Assembly: GCA_040882605.1 (NCBI GenBank) | Contig: JBBEAY010000002.1 | Span: forward strand, 132,272-196,271 | DNA length: 64,000 nucleotides | Direction of reading: 5' to 3' | DNA from: JAOUEA01 sp040882605 | Lineage (GTDB): Bacteria > Actinomycetota > UBA4738 > HRBIN12 | Shown: positions 1 through 8,331 of the stretch, piece after piece | Position numbering within the stretch: position 1 is the first letter of the stretch | How the letters are laid out: each line of letters starts with the position of its first letter | Position numbers and translations under genes: made by a program | The notes under the pieces: generated by a model | What the model saw: the letters and a program-made list of their open reading frames with translations, nothing else | Told to the model about the DNA's origin: nothing | The model's database searches: none

Positions 1-823
1 CGTCGCGGTTCCACATGATCGGGAAGAACGACTCGTCCATCGAGGGGTCGTCTCGGCGCCGGTAGCGCGAGTAGTTCACGTCGACGTTCGTCTCGTGGAA
101 GCCCGCGTGCGCCGGAAGCATGTGCGACACGAGTCCCATGCGCGCGACGGTCGAGCTGCGGTTCGGTTCCGAGCCGTGCCAGGTGGCGTTGTGGTGGAAC
201 GCGCCACCGCCCGCCTTCACGACCACGGGCACGATGTCGAGCTCGGCGCCGTCCGGTGCAGCTTCCCGGGCGCCAGCGAGCCAGTCGTCGGGCGCGTGGA
301 ACCCGGTGCGCGCCGGCGGCGAGACGCCCCAGTGGTTCGAGCCGCGCACGTACGCGATCGGACCGGCGTCGGCGGTGGTGTCGTGCAGCGTCATCCAGCA
401 GGTCACCATCTCGGGTGGCACCAGGTAGTCGGCGTACGAGCCGTCCTGGTGGAAGCCGACCGCCTTCGCGCCGGGCGGCTTCCAGAGCACGTTGTCCTGC
501 AGGATGCGCACACCGTCGTAGTCCATGAGCTGCGCAGCGAGACGGCCGATGCGCGCCGAGAGCACCTGCGCAGCGATCACCGTGTCGGCCTTCCAGGCGT
601 TGCAGAGCTGGCGCGTGCGGTCCTCTGGGTCACGGCCCGGTTTCCAGTTCACTTCGTCGGGTGCGATACCTGTCTCATAGTCGCCCTCGAACAGACGCTC
701 GTAGCGGCCCCGGAGCCGCTCGAGCGCGGGGTCAGAGATCAGGCCCGCCTCGATGACCAGGAACCCGTCGCGATGGAACGCCTGGACCTGGTCCGGCGTG
801 AACGACTCGACGAGCTCGTTCAT
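1..823 (-). CDS. Phytanoyl-CoA dioxygenase (PhyH) family oxygenase, C-terminus cut by window edge
   Basis: This is a probable Fe(II)/2-oxoglutarate-dependent oxygenase. About 274 residues are visible and the C-terminus lies beyond base 1. The facial-triad pattern is readable: H125-x-D127 in GFHQDGSY, the distal H216 in WHGSEPNRS, and a following Arg (VARMG) suited to bind the 2-oxoglutarate carboxylate. The ATG at 823 overlaps the TGA of the upstream DUF1989-GcvT gene as ATGA, so the two are probably translationally coupled and act in one pathway. PhyH-family enzymes hydroxylate many small molecules, including osmolytes (EctD) and phosphonates. Next to a GcvT-type demethylase an N-methyl or quaternary-ammonium compound is a reasonable guess, but the substrate cannot be read from the sequence. 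Confidence 0.85.
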   Translation of the reverse strand, partial: MNELVESFTPDQVQAFHRDGFLVIEAGLISDPALERLRGRYERLFEGDYETGIAPDEVNWKPGRDPEDRTRQLCNAWKADTVIAAQVLSARIGRLAAQLMDYDGVRILQDNVLWKPPGAKAVGFHQDGSYADYLVPPEMVTCWMTLHDTTADAGPIAYVRGSNHWGVSPPARTGFHAPDDWLAGAREAAPDGAELDIVPVVVKAGGGAFHHNATWHGSEPNRSSTVARMGLVSHMLPAHAGFHETNVDVNYSRYRRRDDPSMDESFFPIMWNRD

Positions 824-3174
824 CCGGATGCCATTTGCGAGCGGGGGCGGGTCTTGTCCGGGTCGTAGAACGGGAAGCGCACGACTTCGGCGGCGATGCG
901 CTTCTGCATGCCGTCGAGCTTGCCCACCTCGAGGACGGTGCCGAGGGCCGTGTGCGGCGTCGCGACCCGGGCGAGCGCGATGTTCTTCTTCAGCACCGGC
1001 GAACGCACGCCGCTGGTGACGACCCCGACTTGCTGGCGCTCGATGTACACAGGATCACCGTGGCCGGCGGCCTCGTTGCCCTCGAGCTCGAGGCCGACGA
1101 GAGTGCGCTGAGGGTGCTTGCCTCGTTCTTCGAGCGCCGCCCGACCGACGAAGTCCTCGTCGCCGCGCAGGTCGACGGTGAAGCCGATGCCTGCCTCGAA
1201 CGGGTCGATCTGGTCGTCGTACTCGTTGCCGACGGCGATCAGGCCTGCCTCGATGCGCAGCATGTCGAGGGCGTCGAGACCGAGCGAGGCGAGGCCGAGG
1301 TCGCGGCCGGCTTCCCAGACTGCATCCCAGACCGCGGCGCCGTCGCTCGGGTGGCAGAAGATCTCGTAGCCGAGCTCGCCCGTGTAGCCCGTGCGGGAGA
1401 CGACGATCGGCGTGCCTTGGGCCTCATCGATGCGACCGACGAGGAATCGGAACCACCCGAGTTCCTCGATCGAGGGTTGCGTGCCAGGCGTCCAGACGAA
1501 CCGCTGCAGGATCTCGCGGCTGTTCGGTCCCTGTATCGCGATGTTGTGGAGCTCGTCGATCGATGGCTTCACGTGCACCTTGGTGAGGCCGAGCCTCTCC
1601 GCTTGCTGTTTGAGCCAGAGGCCCACGTGGTCGTCGCCGGCGACGAAGCGGAAGTTGTCCTGGCCGAGCCGGAACACGGTGCACTCGTCGATCATGCCGC
1701 CGTGGTCGTTGCAGATCGCCGTGTAGACGACCTGCCCGGTCGACAGGCGACGCGCGTCACGCGTGATCACGGCCTGCGTGAGCGCCTCGGCGTCGGGGCC
1801 GAGCACCTCGAGCTTGCGCAGCGGCGACAGGTCCATGACCGCGGCCTGCTCGCGGCATACCCAATACTCGGCCACGGCGCCCTCGCCGTTGAACTGGCTC
1901 GGCAACCAGTAGCCGGAGTACTCGATCGTGTTGCGCGTGAGCGGTTCCCAGCTCGGCTGGAACGCGGTCTTCTTCGTGAGCACCGGCACGGCGTCGGGCG
2001 TCACGCGGTGCGCGATCGCGGTCGAGAACGTGTGCTCGGGGCTGTATACGCGCACGTGCACGTCGGTCGGGTCCCACGCGTTCGCGGGGTCGACGTCGTC
2101 GGGGCAGGCCGACGACGCGCACACGAGATCGGTCATCGCGCACATCAGCACGTAGTCGCCCGGACGCGACCACGGCTCGTCGCTCACGAGGATGTTGTCG
2201 GCACTGAAGCCGGTGTTGAAGAAGAGATTCAGTGCGGGCCAGCCGGCACGTGCGGCGATCGCGTACGTCTCGATCTGACCGTTGAAGTTGTCGGTGCAGT
2301 TCACGTGGCCGGGGTAGCCCAGATCGTCGTAGTACTTCGCGTTGCACGCGAGCGCGAACGTGTCGTGGCGCCCGACGGTGTCGCGCACGACCTCGACCAG
2401 CGGATCCATGTCAGCGTCGTAGAACTTGCCCGTAAGCCCCGGCATCGGGAACGCGTTGCGCATCAGCGTGCGCGTCACCGTGGAGTCGAGCCCGCGCTCG
2501 ATGCCGTCGTCGAGCTTGTGCCGGTGGAACGCGAGGAAGTCCGAGCACTGCCGTCCCTCGACATCGATCACCTGGATGTACTCGCCCTGTTTCACCTCGT
2601 ACGACAGCGCCGTGGACTTGTCGATGCGGAAGTCGAGCCGCGGCTCGGCCAGCGGCGCCGGCAGCTCCATCTCCTCGTGGGTGCGCGCCACCGTGCGACG
2701 GACTTCGACCACGAGGTTCGAGGGCGGAGGAGCGCCGTCGATGACGCGCCCGGCGGGCGCGGCCACCACGACCACGACGTCTCGATCGGTCACGAACGAT
2801 GTCGATGCGCCCGCCGCACCCCATCCGTCGAATAGGCGGGTGGCCATGGCGTTCGTCGGATCGAGTCCCCGGCCGGCGAGGTCGGTGACCACGTCAGTCG
2901 CCCCGGCGGCCGCCGACGCTACGAGCGCTCTCAGGACGGTGGCCGGCGCGTCGGCGGCCGCTCCGAGCGCGGCCCCGGCCGGAGCTCCGTCGGGGGCCAG
3001 GGCGGTGACCTCGGCGGGCTGGCCACCGTCGACATCGGTGATCGTGATGCGATCGTCGGGGCCGAGCGCCACCACCGTTGCGCCTCCGGGCCGCACCCAG
3101 TAGGTCTCGAGGAATGGGTCGACGGGCCGTAGCCCCCCGATCAGCAGCTTCGACGAGCTCGTCTCGATAGCCAT
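820..3174 (-). CDS. DUF1989 - GcvT (aminomethyltransferase-like) fusion protein
   Basis: The protein has 784 residues. Residues 1-150 are an Ala/Asp/Val-rich N-terminal region of unknown fold. About 165-340 is a DUF1989 domain (urea-carboxylase-associated type) with Cys-containing patches GRQCSDF and HVNCTDNF. About 370-775 is a GcvT-type folate-binding domain with the family's DECTVFR, SRTGYTGELGYEIF and EAGLIAVGNEYD segments. GcvT homologues move one-carbon units from amino or sulfonium methyl groups to tetrahydrofolate (GcvT, DmdA, dimethylglycine enzymes). I chose the ATG at 3174, behind a GGAAGCGAG ribosome site. The frame stays open further upstream, but that part reads as low-complexity shadow of the neighbouring gene. 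The stop overlaps the PhyH start. A demethylation role is inferred from the domain, and the substrate is unknown. Confidence 0.85.
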   Translation of the reverse strand: MAIETSSSKLLIGGLRPVDPFLETYWVRPGGATVVALGPDDRITITDVDGGQPAEVTALAPDGAPAGAALGAAADAPATVLRALVASAAAGATDVVTDLAGRGLDPTNAMATRLFDGWGAAGASTSFVTDRDVVVVVAAPAGRVIDGAPPPSNLVVEVRRTVARTHEEMELPAPLAEPRLDFRIDKSTALSYEVKQGEYIQVIDVEGRQCSDFLAFHRHKLDDGIERGLDSTVTRTLMRNAFPMPGLTGKFYDADMDPLVEVVRDTVGRHDTFALACNAKYYDDLGYPGHVNCTDNFNGQIETYAIAARAGWPALNLFFNTGFSADNILVSDEPWSRPGDYVLMCAMTDLVCASSACPDDVDPANAWDPTDVHVRVYSPEHTFSTAIAHRVTPDAVPVLTKKTAFQPSWEPLTRNTIEYSGYWLPSQFNGEGAVAEYWVCREQAAVMDLSPLRKLEVLGPDAEALTQAVITRDARRLSTGQVVYTAICNDHGGMIDECTVFRLGQDNFRFVAGDDHVGLWLKQQAERLGLTKVHVKPSIDELHNIAIQGPNSREILQRFVWTPGTQPSIEELGWFRFLVGRIDEAQGTPIVVSRTGYTGELGYEIFCHPSDGAAVWDAVWEAGRDLGLASLGLDALDMLRIEAGLIAVGNEYDDQIDPFEAGIGFTVDLRGDEDFVGRAALEERGKHPQRTLVGLELEGNEAAGHGDPVYIERQQVGVVTSGVRSPVLKKNIALARVATPHTALGTVLEVGKLDGMQKRIAAEVVRFPFYDPDKTRPRSQMASG

Positions 3175-3224
3175 TTGCTGCTCGCTTCCCTTCGGCGGCC
3201 GAGCCGCGTCGGCCCGGCCTCGCC

Positions 3225-4625
3225 TTACGTCTTCGCGGGTTCCTTGGACTCTTCCTCGTCGGCCTGCGTCATCAGCTGCGTCGCCAGGTCGCGCTTGGCG
3301 GCGGCGTCGAGCTTCTTCACCTCGTTCTCGACGGCGCGGCGGTTGTAGGACTGGTTCCAGTAGTCGAGCGACTCGAAACCGAGTAGCACGGCCTTGCCGA
3401 CGAACTGGCGCAAGACTTCGTTGGTCGGTCCCATGACCCAGCCGGCCTTCGCGTCGCGCAAGTAGCGCTCGAGTTCCATGTCGCGCTTGTAGCCCGACCC
3501 GCCGCACGCGTGGAGCATCTTGTCGACGACGTGCGCCACGTTCTTCGCGGCCTCGAACTTGATCTGCCACGCCCAGTGCAGGAAGTTCCCGCGCGCGAGC
3601 TCACCGGGGCCTGGGTTCTTCGTGTTGTTCTCGGTGGCGCCGTCCATTGCCTGGGCGACCGAGAGAGAGAAGATCCGGCAGGCGTTGGTGTCCATCAGGG
3701 CTTCGCCGACGTAGTCCTGGATCGTGGGGTAGTCGGCGACGCGCAGGCCCACGTCGACGTGGCGCTTGCGCGTCGTGTGCCGCTTCGCGATGTCGATCGC
3801 GCCGAGGGCGAGGCCGTTCCAGACCGACGACGATCCGATCAGGAACCACGGGTCGACCGACTCGTCGTTCGAGATGGCGCCGTCTCCTGTGGGCCCGACG
3901 AGCTGGGTGGCCGGCACCTCGATGCCATCGATCTCGATCGGCCCCGACTGGTTGCCGCGCAGACCGAGCGCATCCCACAGCGACGGCTGCGACTTCACGT
4001 GGTCGCCGTCGACCACGAAGACGGACAGGTCGTCGTAGCCGGTGAAGTCGGGGCTCGTCGTCTGCACCACGTAGAAGTCGGCGAATCCGCCCGAGGTGGT
4101 CCACGAGGCCTTCTTCCGCACCTTGTAGCCGCCGTTGGAGCGAGACGCGCCTGAGGAGATCGGGTACCAGAAGTGCGATCCGGTCTCAGGGTCGGAGTAC
4201 GACAGGGTGCCGAGCTTGCCGCTGTTGAGCGGGCGGATGTACTTGTCGATCAGCTCGGGCGTTTGGCGCAGCATGATCGCGTTGACCGCGCCCATGTGCA
4301 TCACGTAGCACATGGCGGTCGATGCGCAGCCGTAACGCGCGATCGTCTCGCAGACCATCGAGTACGCGACGTGGTTCTCGCCGAGCCCGCCGTACTCCTC
4401 GGGAACCGTGAGCGCCAAGAAGCCGTGCTCACCCAGGATCTCTAGGTTCCGCCTCGGGAATGTGAGCTCGTCGTCGAAACGCTTGGCGTTGGCCCGCAGC
4501 TCGGTCTCGCAGAGCTCGATGATCGTCGCGCGGAGCTCCTTCTGCCGGTCGGTGAAGACCCAGTCGGGATCCCATTCGTACCCCAGTCCCCAGAACGGCT
4601 CGGCGCCCCACATCTTCTCGGTCAT
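3225..4625 (-). CDS. Acyl-CoA dehydrogenase-like flavoprotein, atypical active site
   Basis: The 466-residue protein has the three-domain acyl-CoA dehydrogenase architecture: an N-terminal helical domain, a beta domain (WTTSGGFADFYVV) and a C-terminal helical domain with HACGGSGYKRDMELERYLRDA. The usual YEGTNE segment that supplies the catalytic base in many family members reads VMGPTNE here (near residue 397), so the Glu position is Gly. The Glu of isovaleryl-CoA-type enzymes sits elsewhere and was not located. The protein may therefore belong to the flavin monooxygenase-like branch (DszC/SfnC type) rather than beta-oxidation. It lies upstream of the DUF1989-GcvT gene on the same strand, 50 bp apart, suggesting a shared transcript and catabolic route. 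Confidence 0.85.
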   Translation of the reverse strand: MTEKMWGAEPFWGLGYEWDPDWVFTDRQKELRATIIELCETELRANAKRFDDELTFPRRNLEILGEHGFLALTVPEEYGGLGENHVAYSMVCETIARYGCASTAMCYVMHMGAVNAIMLRQTPELIDKYIRPLNSGKLGTLSYSDPETGSHFWYPISSGASRSNGGYKVRKKASWTTSGGFADFYVVQTTSPDFTGYDDLSVFVVDGDHVKSQPSLWDALGLRGNQSGPIEIDGIEVPATQLVGPTGDGAISNDESVDPWFLIGSSSVWNGLALGAIDIAKRHTTRKRHVDVGLRVADYPTIQDYVGEALMDTNACRIFSLSVAQAMDGATENNTKNPGPGELARGNFLHWAWQIKFEAAKNVAHVVDKMLHACGGSGYKRDMELERYLRDAKAGWVMGPTNEVLRQFVGKAVLLGFESLDYWNQSYNRRAVENEVKKLDAAAKRDLATQLMTQADEEESKEPAKT

Positions 4626-4705
4626 CCGTCCTCCTCACGCTTCGGGTGGTAAGGGGATGCTAGGCCCGATCCGTCGGACGGGCAACGCAAGCGGCCCCGG
4701 GAACA

Positions 4706-4733
4706 CGAACGGGGCGGCGAACCGCCCCGTTCG
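4706..4733 (-). terminator. Hairpin terminator after the APC permease
   Basis: A perfect 12-bp stem (CGAACGGGGCGG) with a four-base CGAA loop lies just beyond the permease stop. It stands between that gene and the downstream acyl-CoA dehydrogenase gene on the same strand. The U-tract is weak, as in many high-GC terminators, so some read-through is possible. Confidence 0.7.
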
Positions 4734-4755
4734 GCACCGCGATGATCCTGGCCGG

Positions 4756-6261
4756 CTACGACTGAGTCGACTCCTCGCGCAAGAGTGCCATCTGCTCTTC
4801 GTTCGGCATGGTCGGCACGTCGGTGTCGCGGAAGGTGATCTTCGACTTGTCCTCGACCACCCGTCGGTAGAAGTACAGCAGGACGGCAGCGACGAGGACC
4901 CCAACGCCCAAGTACAAGGGCAGGCCGGAGAACTCGTAGAAGCCGAGGTAGGACGCGAGCTTCTGGTCCACGACCCCGTAGACCACCAGCATCAGGTTGA
5001 ACGCTGCCAAGACCCAGGCGGCCGCTATGAGCACCGGCCCCACCTTGATCGGGCGAGGCCAGTCGGGCCGGTCCTTGCGGAGCAGGAGGAACCCAGTGAG
5101 CGCGAGTACGTGGCAGAACACGTAGCCGATGTTGGAGATGTACAGGATGACGAAGTTGTTCGCGCCCAAGAGCAACAGCAGCGCGATGTTCACCACCATG
5201 TCCACGCTCATGCCGCGACCCGGCACATGGTGGCGGTTCAAGTGGTACAGCCACTTGACCGTCATGTCGTCGCGCGCGATACCGTAGAGCGCTCGGCCAC
5301 CGTCGGCTGTCGCCGTGTTCATCGCCAGCACGAGGCTCGCGATGAGGCAGATCACGGCGAACCCGCCGATCGCCGACCCAGCGATCTGTTCGAGAGCCCC
5401 GACGTAGAAGGCGCCGTAGTCACCCGTCGAGCCGACGGTCCCTCCGAGGCCCAGTGGCAGGAAGATGTAGACGAACAGCGAGAACGCCGCGGCGGCCTTG
5501 AGCGCCTTCGCGGTGTCCTTCTTCGTGTCGTGGTACTCCGGCGCGAAGGTCGCGCAGACCTCGATGCCGTAGGCCGACCAACACAGGATGAACAGCCACA
5601 TGATCGCGACCGAGAGGTCGCTGAACCCGCTCGCGGGGTCACCCGCGTTGTGGACGAACTGAAGGTTGTCGCTAGAGAAGTCGCCCGTGATGTACGGCAT
5701 GATGATGAAGATGGCGAGCGGAACCATCAGCAACCCGCCTGTGACGTAGCCCAACCACAGCGAAGGCTTGACGCCCAGCACGTTGAACAACCACACGGCG
5801 AGGATCACGATGGCCGCGATCAGCTGCGCGGGCCCGAAATCGGCGAACCCGAGGTTGAAGTACACCTTGCTCGCGGAATCGGGGAGCCACTGCGCGACGA
5901 CCAGCGCGCCGACGATATTGCCGACGAACGACAGCACCACGGACCATCCGATCCAGTACCCGAACGCGGCGATCGGTCCGAACAAGGAGAACCGGGAGCG
6001 CCAGCCCTCGTGCGCATACAGAGCGATGCCGCCCGGCTTGTCGGGGAACATCGCGGCGGTCTCGGAGTAGATGAAGTTCTGCAGCAGACCGACCGAGGCC
6101 GAGATGCCCCACAGCAGGACCGAACCCCACGCCCCGACGGTAGCGAGCGTGAACCCCAACGTCCCCAGCAGGAAGGCCGGCTGGCAGAGCGCGATGACGA
6201 AACCGTCGTACCAGTGGAGCGACTTCAGGAGCTGGCGCTCCTCGATGGCTGCTTCAGCCAC
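4756..6261 (-). CDS. APC-superfamily amino acid/amine permease
   Basis: This 501-residue cytoplasmic-membrane protein has about 12 hydrophobic segments and belongs to the amino acid-polyamine-organocation family. Typical features are the N-terminal ALCQPAFLLGTLG stretch in TM1, the GGIALYAHEG motif after TM2 and a basic cytoplasmic loop. The GTG at 6261 follows an excellent GGGAGGTG ribosome site, so the longer in-frame N-terminus is rejected. It has its own promoter (6303-6331) and a terminator. It lies upstream of the demethylase-like genes and close to the N-methylglutamate-type operon, so uptake of a methylated amine or amino acid is a sensible inference; the sequence does not specify the substrate. 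Confidence 0.88.
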   Translation of the reverse strand: MAEAAIEERQLLKSLHWYDGFVIALCQPAFLLGTLGFTLATVGAWGSVLLWGISASVGLLQNFIYSETAAMFPDKPGGIALYAHEGWRSRFSLFGPIAAFGYWIGWSVVLSFVGNIVGALVVAQWLPDSASKVYFNLGFADFGPAQLIAAIVILAVWLFNVLGVKPSLWLGYVTGGLLMVPLAIFIIMPYITGDFSSDNLQFVHNAGDPASGFSDLSVAIMWLFILCWSAYGIEVCATFAPEYHDTKKDTAKALKAAAAFSLFVYIFLPLGLGGTVGSTGDYGAFYVGALEQIAGSAIGGFAVICLIASLVLAMNTATADGGRALYGIARDDMTVKWLYHLNRHHVPGRGMSVDMVVNIALLLLLGANNFVILYISNIGYVFCHVLALTGFLLLRKDRPDWPRPIKVGPVLIAAAWVLAAFNLMLVVYGVVDQKLASYLGFYEFSGLPLYLGVGVLVAAVLLYFYRRVVEDKSKITFRDTDVPTMPNEEQMALLREESTQS

Positions 6262-6302
6262 GTGACACCTCCCTCGAGTGGGCCCCCCTGGGCGCCAGCC
6301 GG

Positions 6303-6331
6303 GGTATAGCACGGTCCCCGCGGCAGTTCAA
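6303..6331 (-). promoter_or_regulatory. Sigma-70-type promoter for the APC permease
   Basis: On the minus strand a TTGAAC -35 box (6331-6326) is separated by exactly 17 bp from a TATACC -10 box (6308-6303). The transcript would start about 35 bp before the GTG. The promoter is back to back with the leaderless-type promoter of the gene at 6380. Confidence 0.6.
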
Positions 6332-6379
6332 TCCCGAACCTTCGCGTGGCCGCGCGGCGGCGCGGGTAGCATCGGTCGC

Positions 6380-6739
6380 GTGCGAGGAGCGCCGATCACG
6401 GTTCGTTGCGACTGCGGGGAGTTCGAGCACGTCCCTTACGGCAACACCTGGACGTGCCCCGAGTGCGCTCGCATCTGGAACACCACTCAGATCCCGGAGG
6501 AGGAATACTGGGGCATCATGCGCGAGATGCGCCGCTACCGACTCCAGGCGATCGCCATCTCCCTCGTCCTCGGGATCGCGTTCGCGTTGGTTCTTGCGTT
6601 GGTGGAGAACAAGACTCGGGTCTTCCCGATGATCCTCGGTCTCATGGGGTTCTGGTTCCTCGTGTACATGCCTCGCTGGCGACAGAAGGTTCGCAGGCGG
6701 GCTCGGGATCTTCCCCGATGGCAATTGTCTCCGGAATGA
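6380..6739 (+). CDS. Small zinc-ribbon membrane protein, function unknown
   Basis: The protein has 119 residues. The N-terminus carries a zinc-ribbon-like pattern, CDCGEF and then CPEC about 18 residues later. Two adjacent hydrophobic helices follow (about 60-80 and 86-102), then a strongly basic tail. The GTG at 6380 follows a TAGCAT -10 box by seven bases with no Shine-Dalgarno, consistent with a leaderless mRNA. It overlaps the next gene as ATGA. I do not recognise a named family. A membrane-anchored protein with a cytoplasmic metal-binding or nucleic-acid-binding head is the simplest reading. Confidence 0.65.
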   Translation: MRGAPITVRCDCGEFEHVPYGNTWTCPECARIWNTTQIPEEEYWGIMREMRRYRLQAIAISLVLGIAFALVLALVENKTRVFPMILGLMGFWFLVYMPRWRQKVRRRARDLPRWQLSPE

Positions 6740-7221
6740 CCGAGGACGTGGGAACGGAGGTGCGCGCGCCCGGCGGGGTCAGGGCGGCGCGCTCTGCGAT
6801 CCGCCCGATCGTTCTGGCCACGCTGGGGGTTCCGTTCGACGGGTCGGCAGAGGTCTTCGCGGTCGATGCCGCGGTCGAGAGCGGGGCGTTGCTCGTCGTC
6901 GTCAACGTGACGTCATTGGAACCGCTTCGGATGTCGCTGGTGTTCGGTTACGACTCACTGGAGGAGTTCACCCCGGAGGTTTCCGCGTCCACGAGGAGGC
7001 CGGCCGAGCTGGCGCGTTCTCTCGGTGTGCAGGTGGAGCGGATAAAGGTGCGGACGCCTCGCCCGTTACAGGCGTTGCTGGAGCTGACGGCGGAGCGTCG
7101 AGCGGGGTTGCTGGTGTTCGGGCCGGACCGAACCCGCTTGCGCGAGCGTGCCTACCGGCGCGCCGTGCGAAGGGTCCGCGAAGCCAGCCCGTGCCTCGTC
7201 TGGACGGCCGACCCGGCCTGA
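6736..7221 (+). CDS. Universal-stress-protein-like protein
   Basis: The 161-residue protein is predicted to have the alpha/beta Usp fold. It contains PIVLATLGVPFDGSAEVFAV near the N-terminus (normally DGS-x-x-A in the family) and ALLVVVNVTSLEP as the second strand. The C-terminal strand-loop (GLLVFGPDRTRLRERAYRRAVRR, then SPCLVW) sits where USP proteins keep the G-x2-G-x9-G-S/T ATP loop. Those glycines are not evident, so it may not bind ATP. The ATG at 6736 overlaps the preceding TGA (ATGA); an in-frame ATG at 6718 is less likely. It is co-transcribed with the zinc-ribbon protein. Confidence 0.6.
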   Translation: MTEDVGTEVRAPGGVRAARSAIRPIVLATLGVPFDGSAEVFAVDAAVESGALLVVVNVTSLEPLRMSLVFGYDSLEEFTPEVSASTRRPAELARSLGVQVERIKVRTPRPLQALLELTAERRAGLLVFGPDRTRLRERAYRRAVRRVREASPCLVWTADPA

Positions 7222-7367
7222 GGCCCGTCGAGGTGCGATTGTGTCGTGTTGTGACGAACGCGCCTCCGATGTTGCACAGGAGTATGGCCTGGAGCGGTTC
7301 AGGGCATGTGCACATCGCACATACGTCGGGGCGAGAATCCGGTCCCGCTTCATGCGCTCCTCGAAGG

Positions 7368-7393
7368 TCCGGCATGAGCCGGAGCGGTAGTCT
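7368..7393 (+). promoter_or_regulatory. Candidate operator and -10 box of the mgs/mgd operon
   Basis: An exact inverted repeat, TCCGGC-ATGA-GCCGGA (7368-7383), lies four bases upstream of a TAGTCT -10-like box (7388-7393), where the -35 region would be. The predicted transcript start is near 7400, giving a leader of about 30 bases before the first gene. The position suggests control of the whole operon by a dimeric regulator. No regulator gene is adjacent. A second small palindrome, ATGTGCACAT, lies at 7306-7315. Confidence 0.4.
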
Positions 7394-7431
7394 AGGCCTT
7401 CGTTGCCGACTGCTGGGAAGGCGGGCAGCCC

Positions 7432-8331
7432 ATGTGCGGCATCACCGGCATCTTCTACAAGCGGCGCGACGACGGACCGATCGGCCATGCGATGGTCGAT
7501 ATGTGCGACCACCTGTTCCGGCGCGGGCCCGACTCGGCGGGCGTCGCGCTCTACGGCCGGCCCGTCGACGGACTTGTGGTGCGTGTCGACCTCGATCGCC
7601 CCGATCTCGACGCCGCGGAGGGCGAGGTGGTCGCCGCTGCCGAACAGGCGACGACGCTGGCGGCGGCTTCGCGCAAGCACCGCTCCCTGCGCCTCGAGGT
7701 GGCCGACGACGCCGACGGCAAGCTCGCGGACCTGATCGAGGAAGCGGTGCCCGGCGCGCGCGTTTTCTCGATCGGACGGGCGATGGAGATCGTGAAGGAC
7801 CTCGGCGCAGCGTGCGATATAGACCAGCGCTACGAGCTCTCGGGCATGACCGGGACCCACGCGATCGGCCACACGCGTATGGCGACCGAGTCGATCGTCG
7901 ACATCGCGCACTCCCATCCGTTCTGGGCGCGGCCGTTCCCCGACATCTCAGTCGTGCACAACGGACAGATCACGAACTACCACAAGCTGCGCCGACGCCT
8001 GGAGCAGAAGGGACACCGGTTCGCGACCGGTAACGACTCCGAGGTGATCGCGGTGTACATCGCCGACAAGCTTGAAGCGGGCCAGTCGCTCGACACCGCG
8101 CTGCGCGCATCGATCGACGACCTCGACGGCACGTTCGCCTATCTGATCTCCACCGCCGACGGCATCGGTCTCGCCCGGGATCAGTTCGCCACCAAGCCGC
8201 TGCTCTACGCCGAGGATGACGACATGGTGGTGTTGGCTTCTGAGGAGATCTCGATCCGCGCGCTCTTCGACGACCCGGGTCTCGTGCCGCGCGAGTTGCA
8301 GGCCAAGGAGGTTCGCTGGTGGCTGCGGTGA
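7432..8331 (+). CDS. mgsA: Class II glutamine amidotransferase subunit (MgsA-like)
   Basis: The 299-residue Ntn-type glutaminase domain begins Met-Cys-Gly-Ile, so Cys2 becomes the N-terminal nucleophile after Met removal. Other class II signatures are RRGPDSAG, GHTRMATES (Arg that binds glutamine), HNGQITN and TGNDSEV. It is a stand-alone version of the N-terminal domain of glutamate synthase. With the next two genes it forms the split GltB-like trio that in methylotrophs is N-methylglutamate synthase (MgsABC); other members of this trio family are called GlxBCD or glutamate-synthase-like. The link to methylamine metabolism rests on the adjacent sarcosine-oxidase-like genes. It opens a seven-gene operon. 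Confidence 0.82.
   Translation: MCGITGIFYKRRDDGPIGHAMVDMCDHLFRRGPDSAGVALYGRPVDGLVVRVDLDRPDLDAAEGEVVAAAEQATTLAAASRKHRSLRLEVADDADGKLADLIEEAVPGARVFSIGRAMEIVKDLGAACDIDQRYELSGMTGTHAIGHTRMATESIVDIAHSHPFWARPFPDISVVHNGQITNYHKLRRRLEQKGHRFATGNDSEVIAVYIADKLEAGQSLDTALRASIDDLDGTFAYLISTADGIGLARDQFATKPLLYAEDDDMVVLASEEISIRALFDDPGLVPRELQAKEVRWWLR

Noticed and set aside
835..2835. Long plus-strand frame (666 codons) opposite the DUF1989-GcvT gene
   Set aside because: It is a high-GC antisense shadow: His/Arg/Val-rich with no recognisable motif, while the minus-strand frame shows clear family motifs.
4408..6309. Long plus-strand frame (633 codons) opposite the permease
   Set aside because: Charged, low-complexity translation with no motif; the minus-strand frame is a clear APC permease with promoter and ribosome site.
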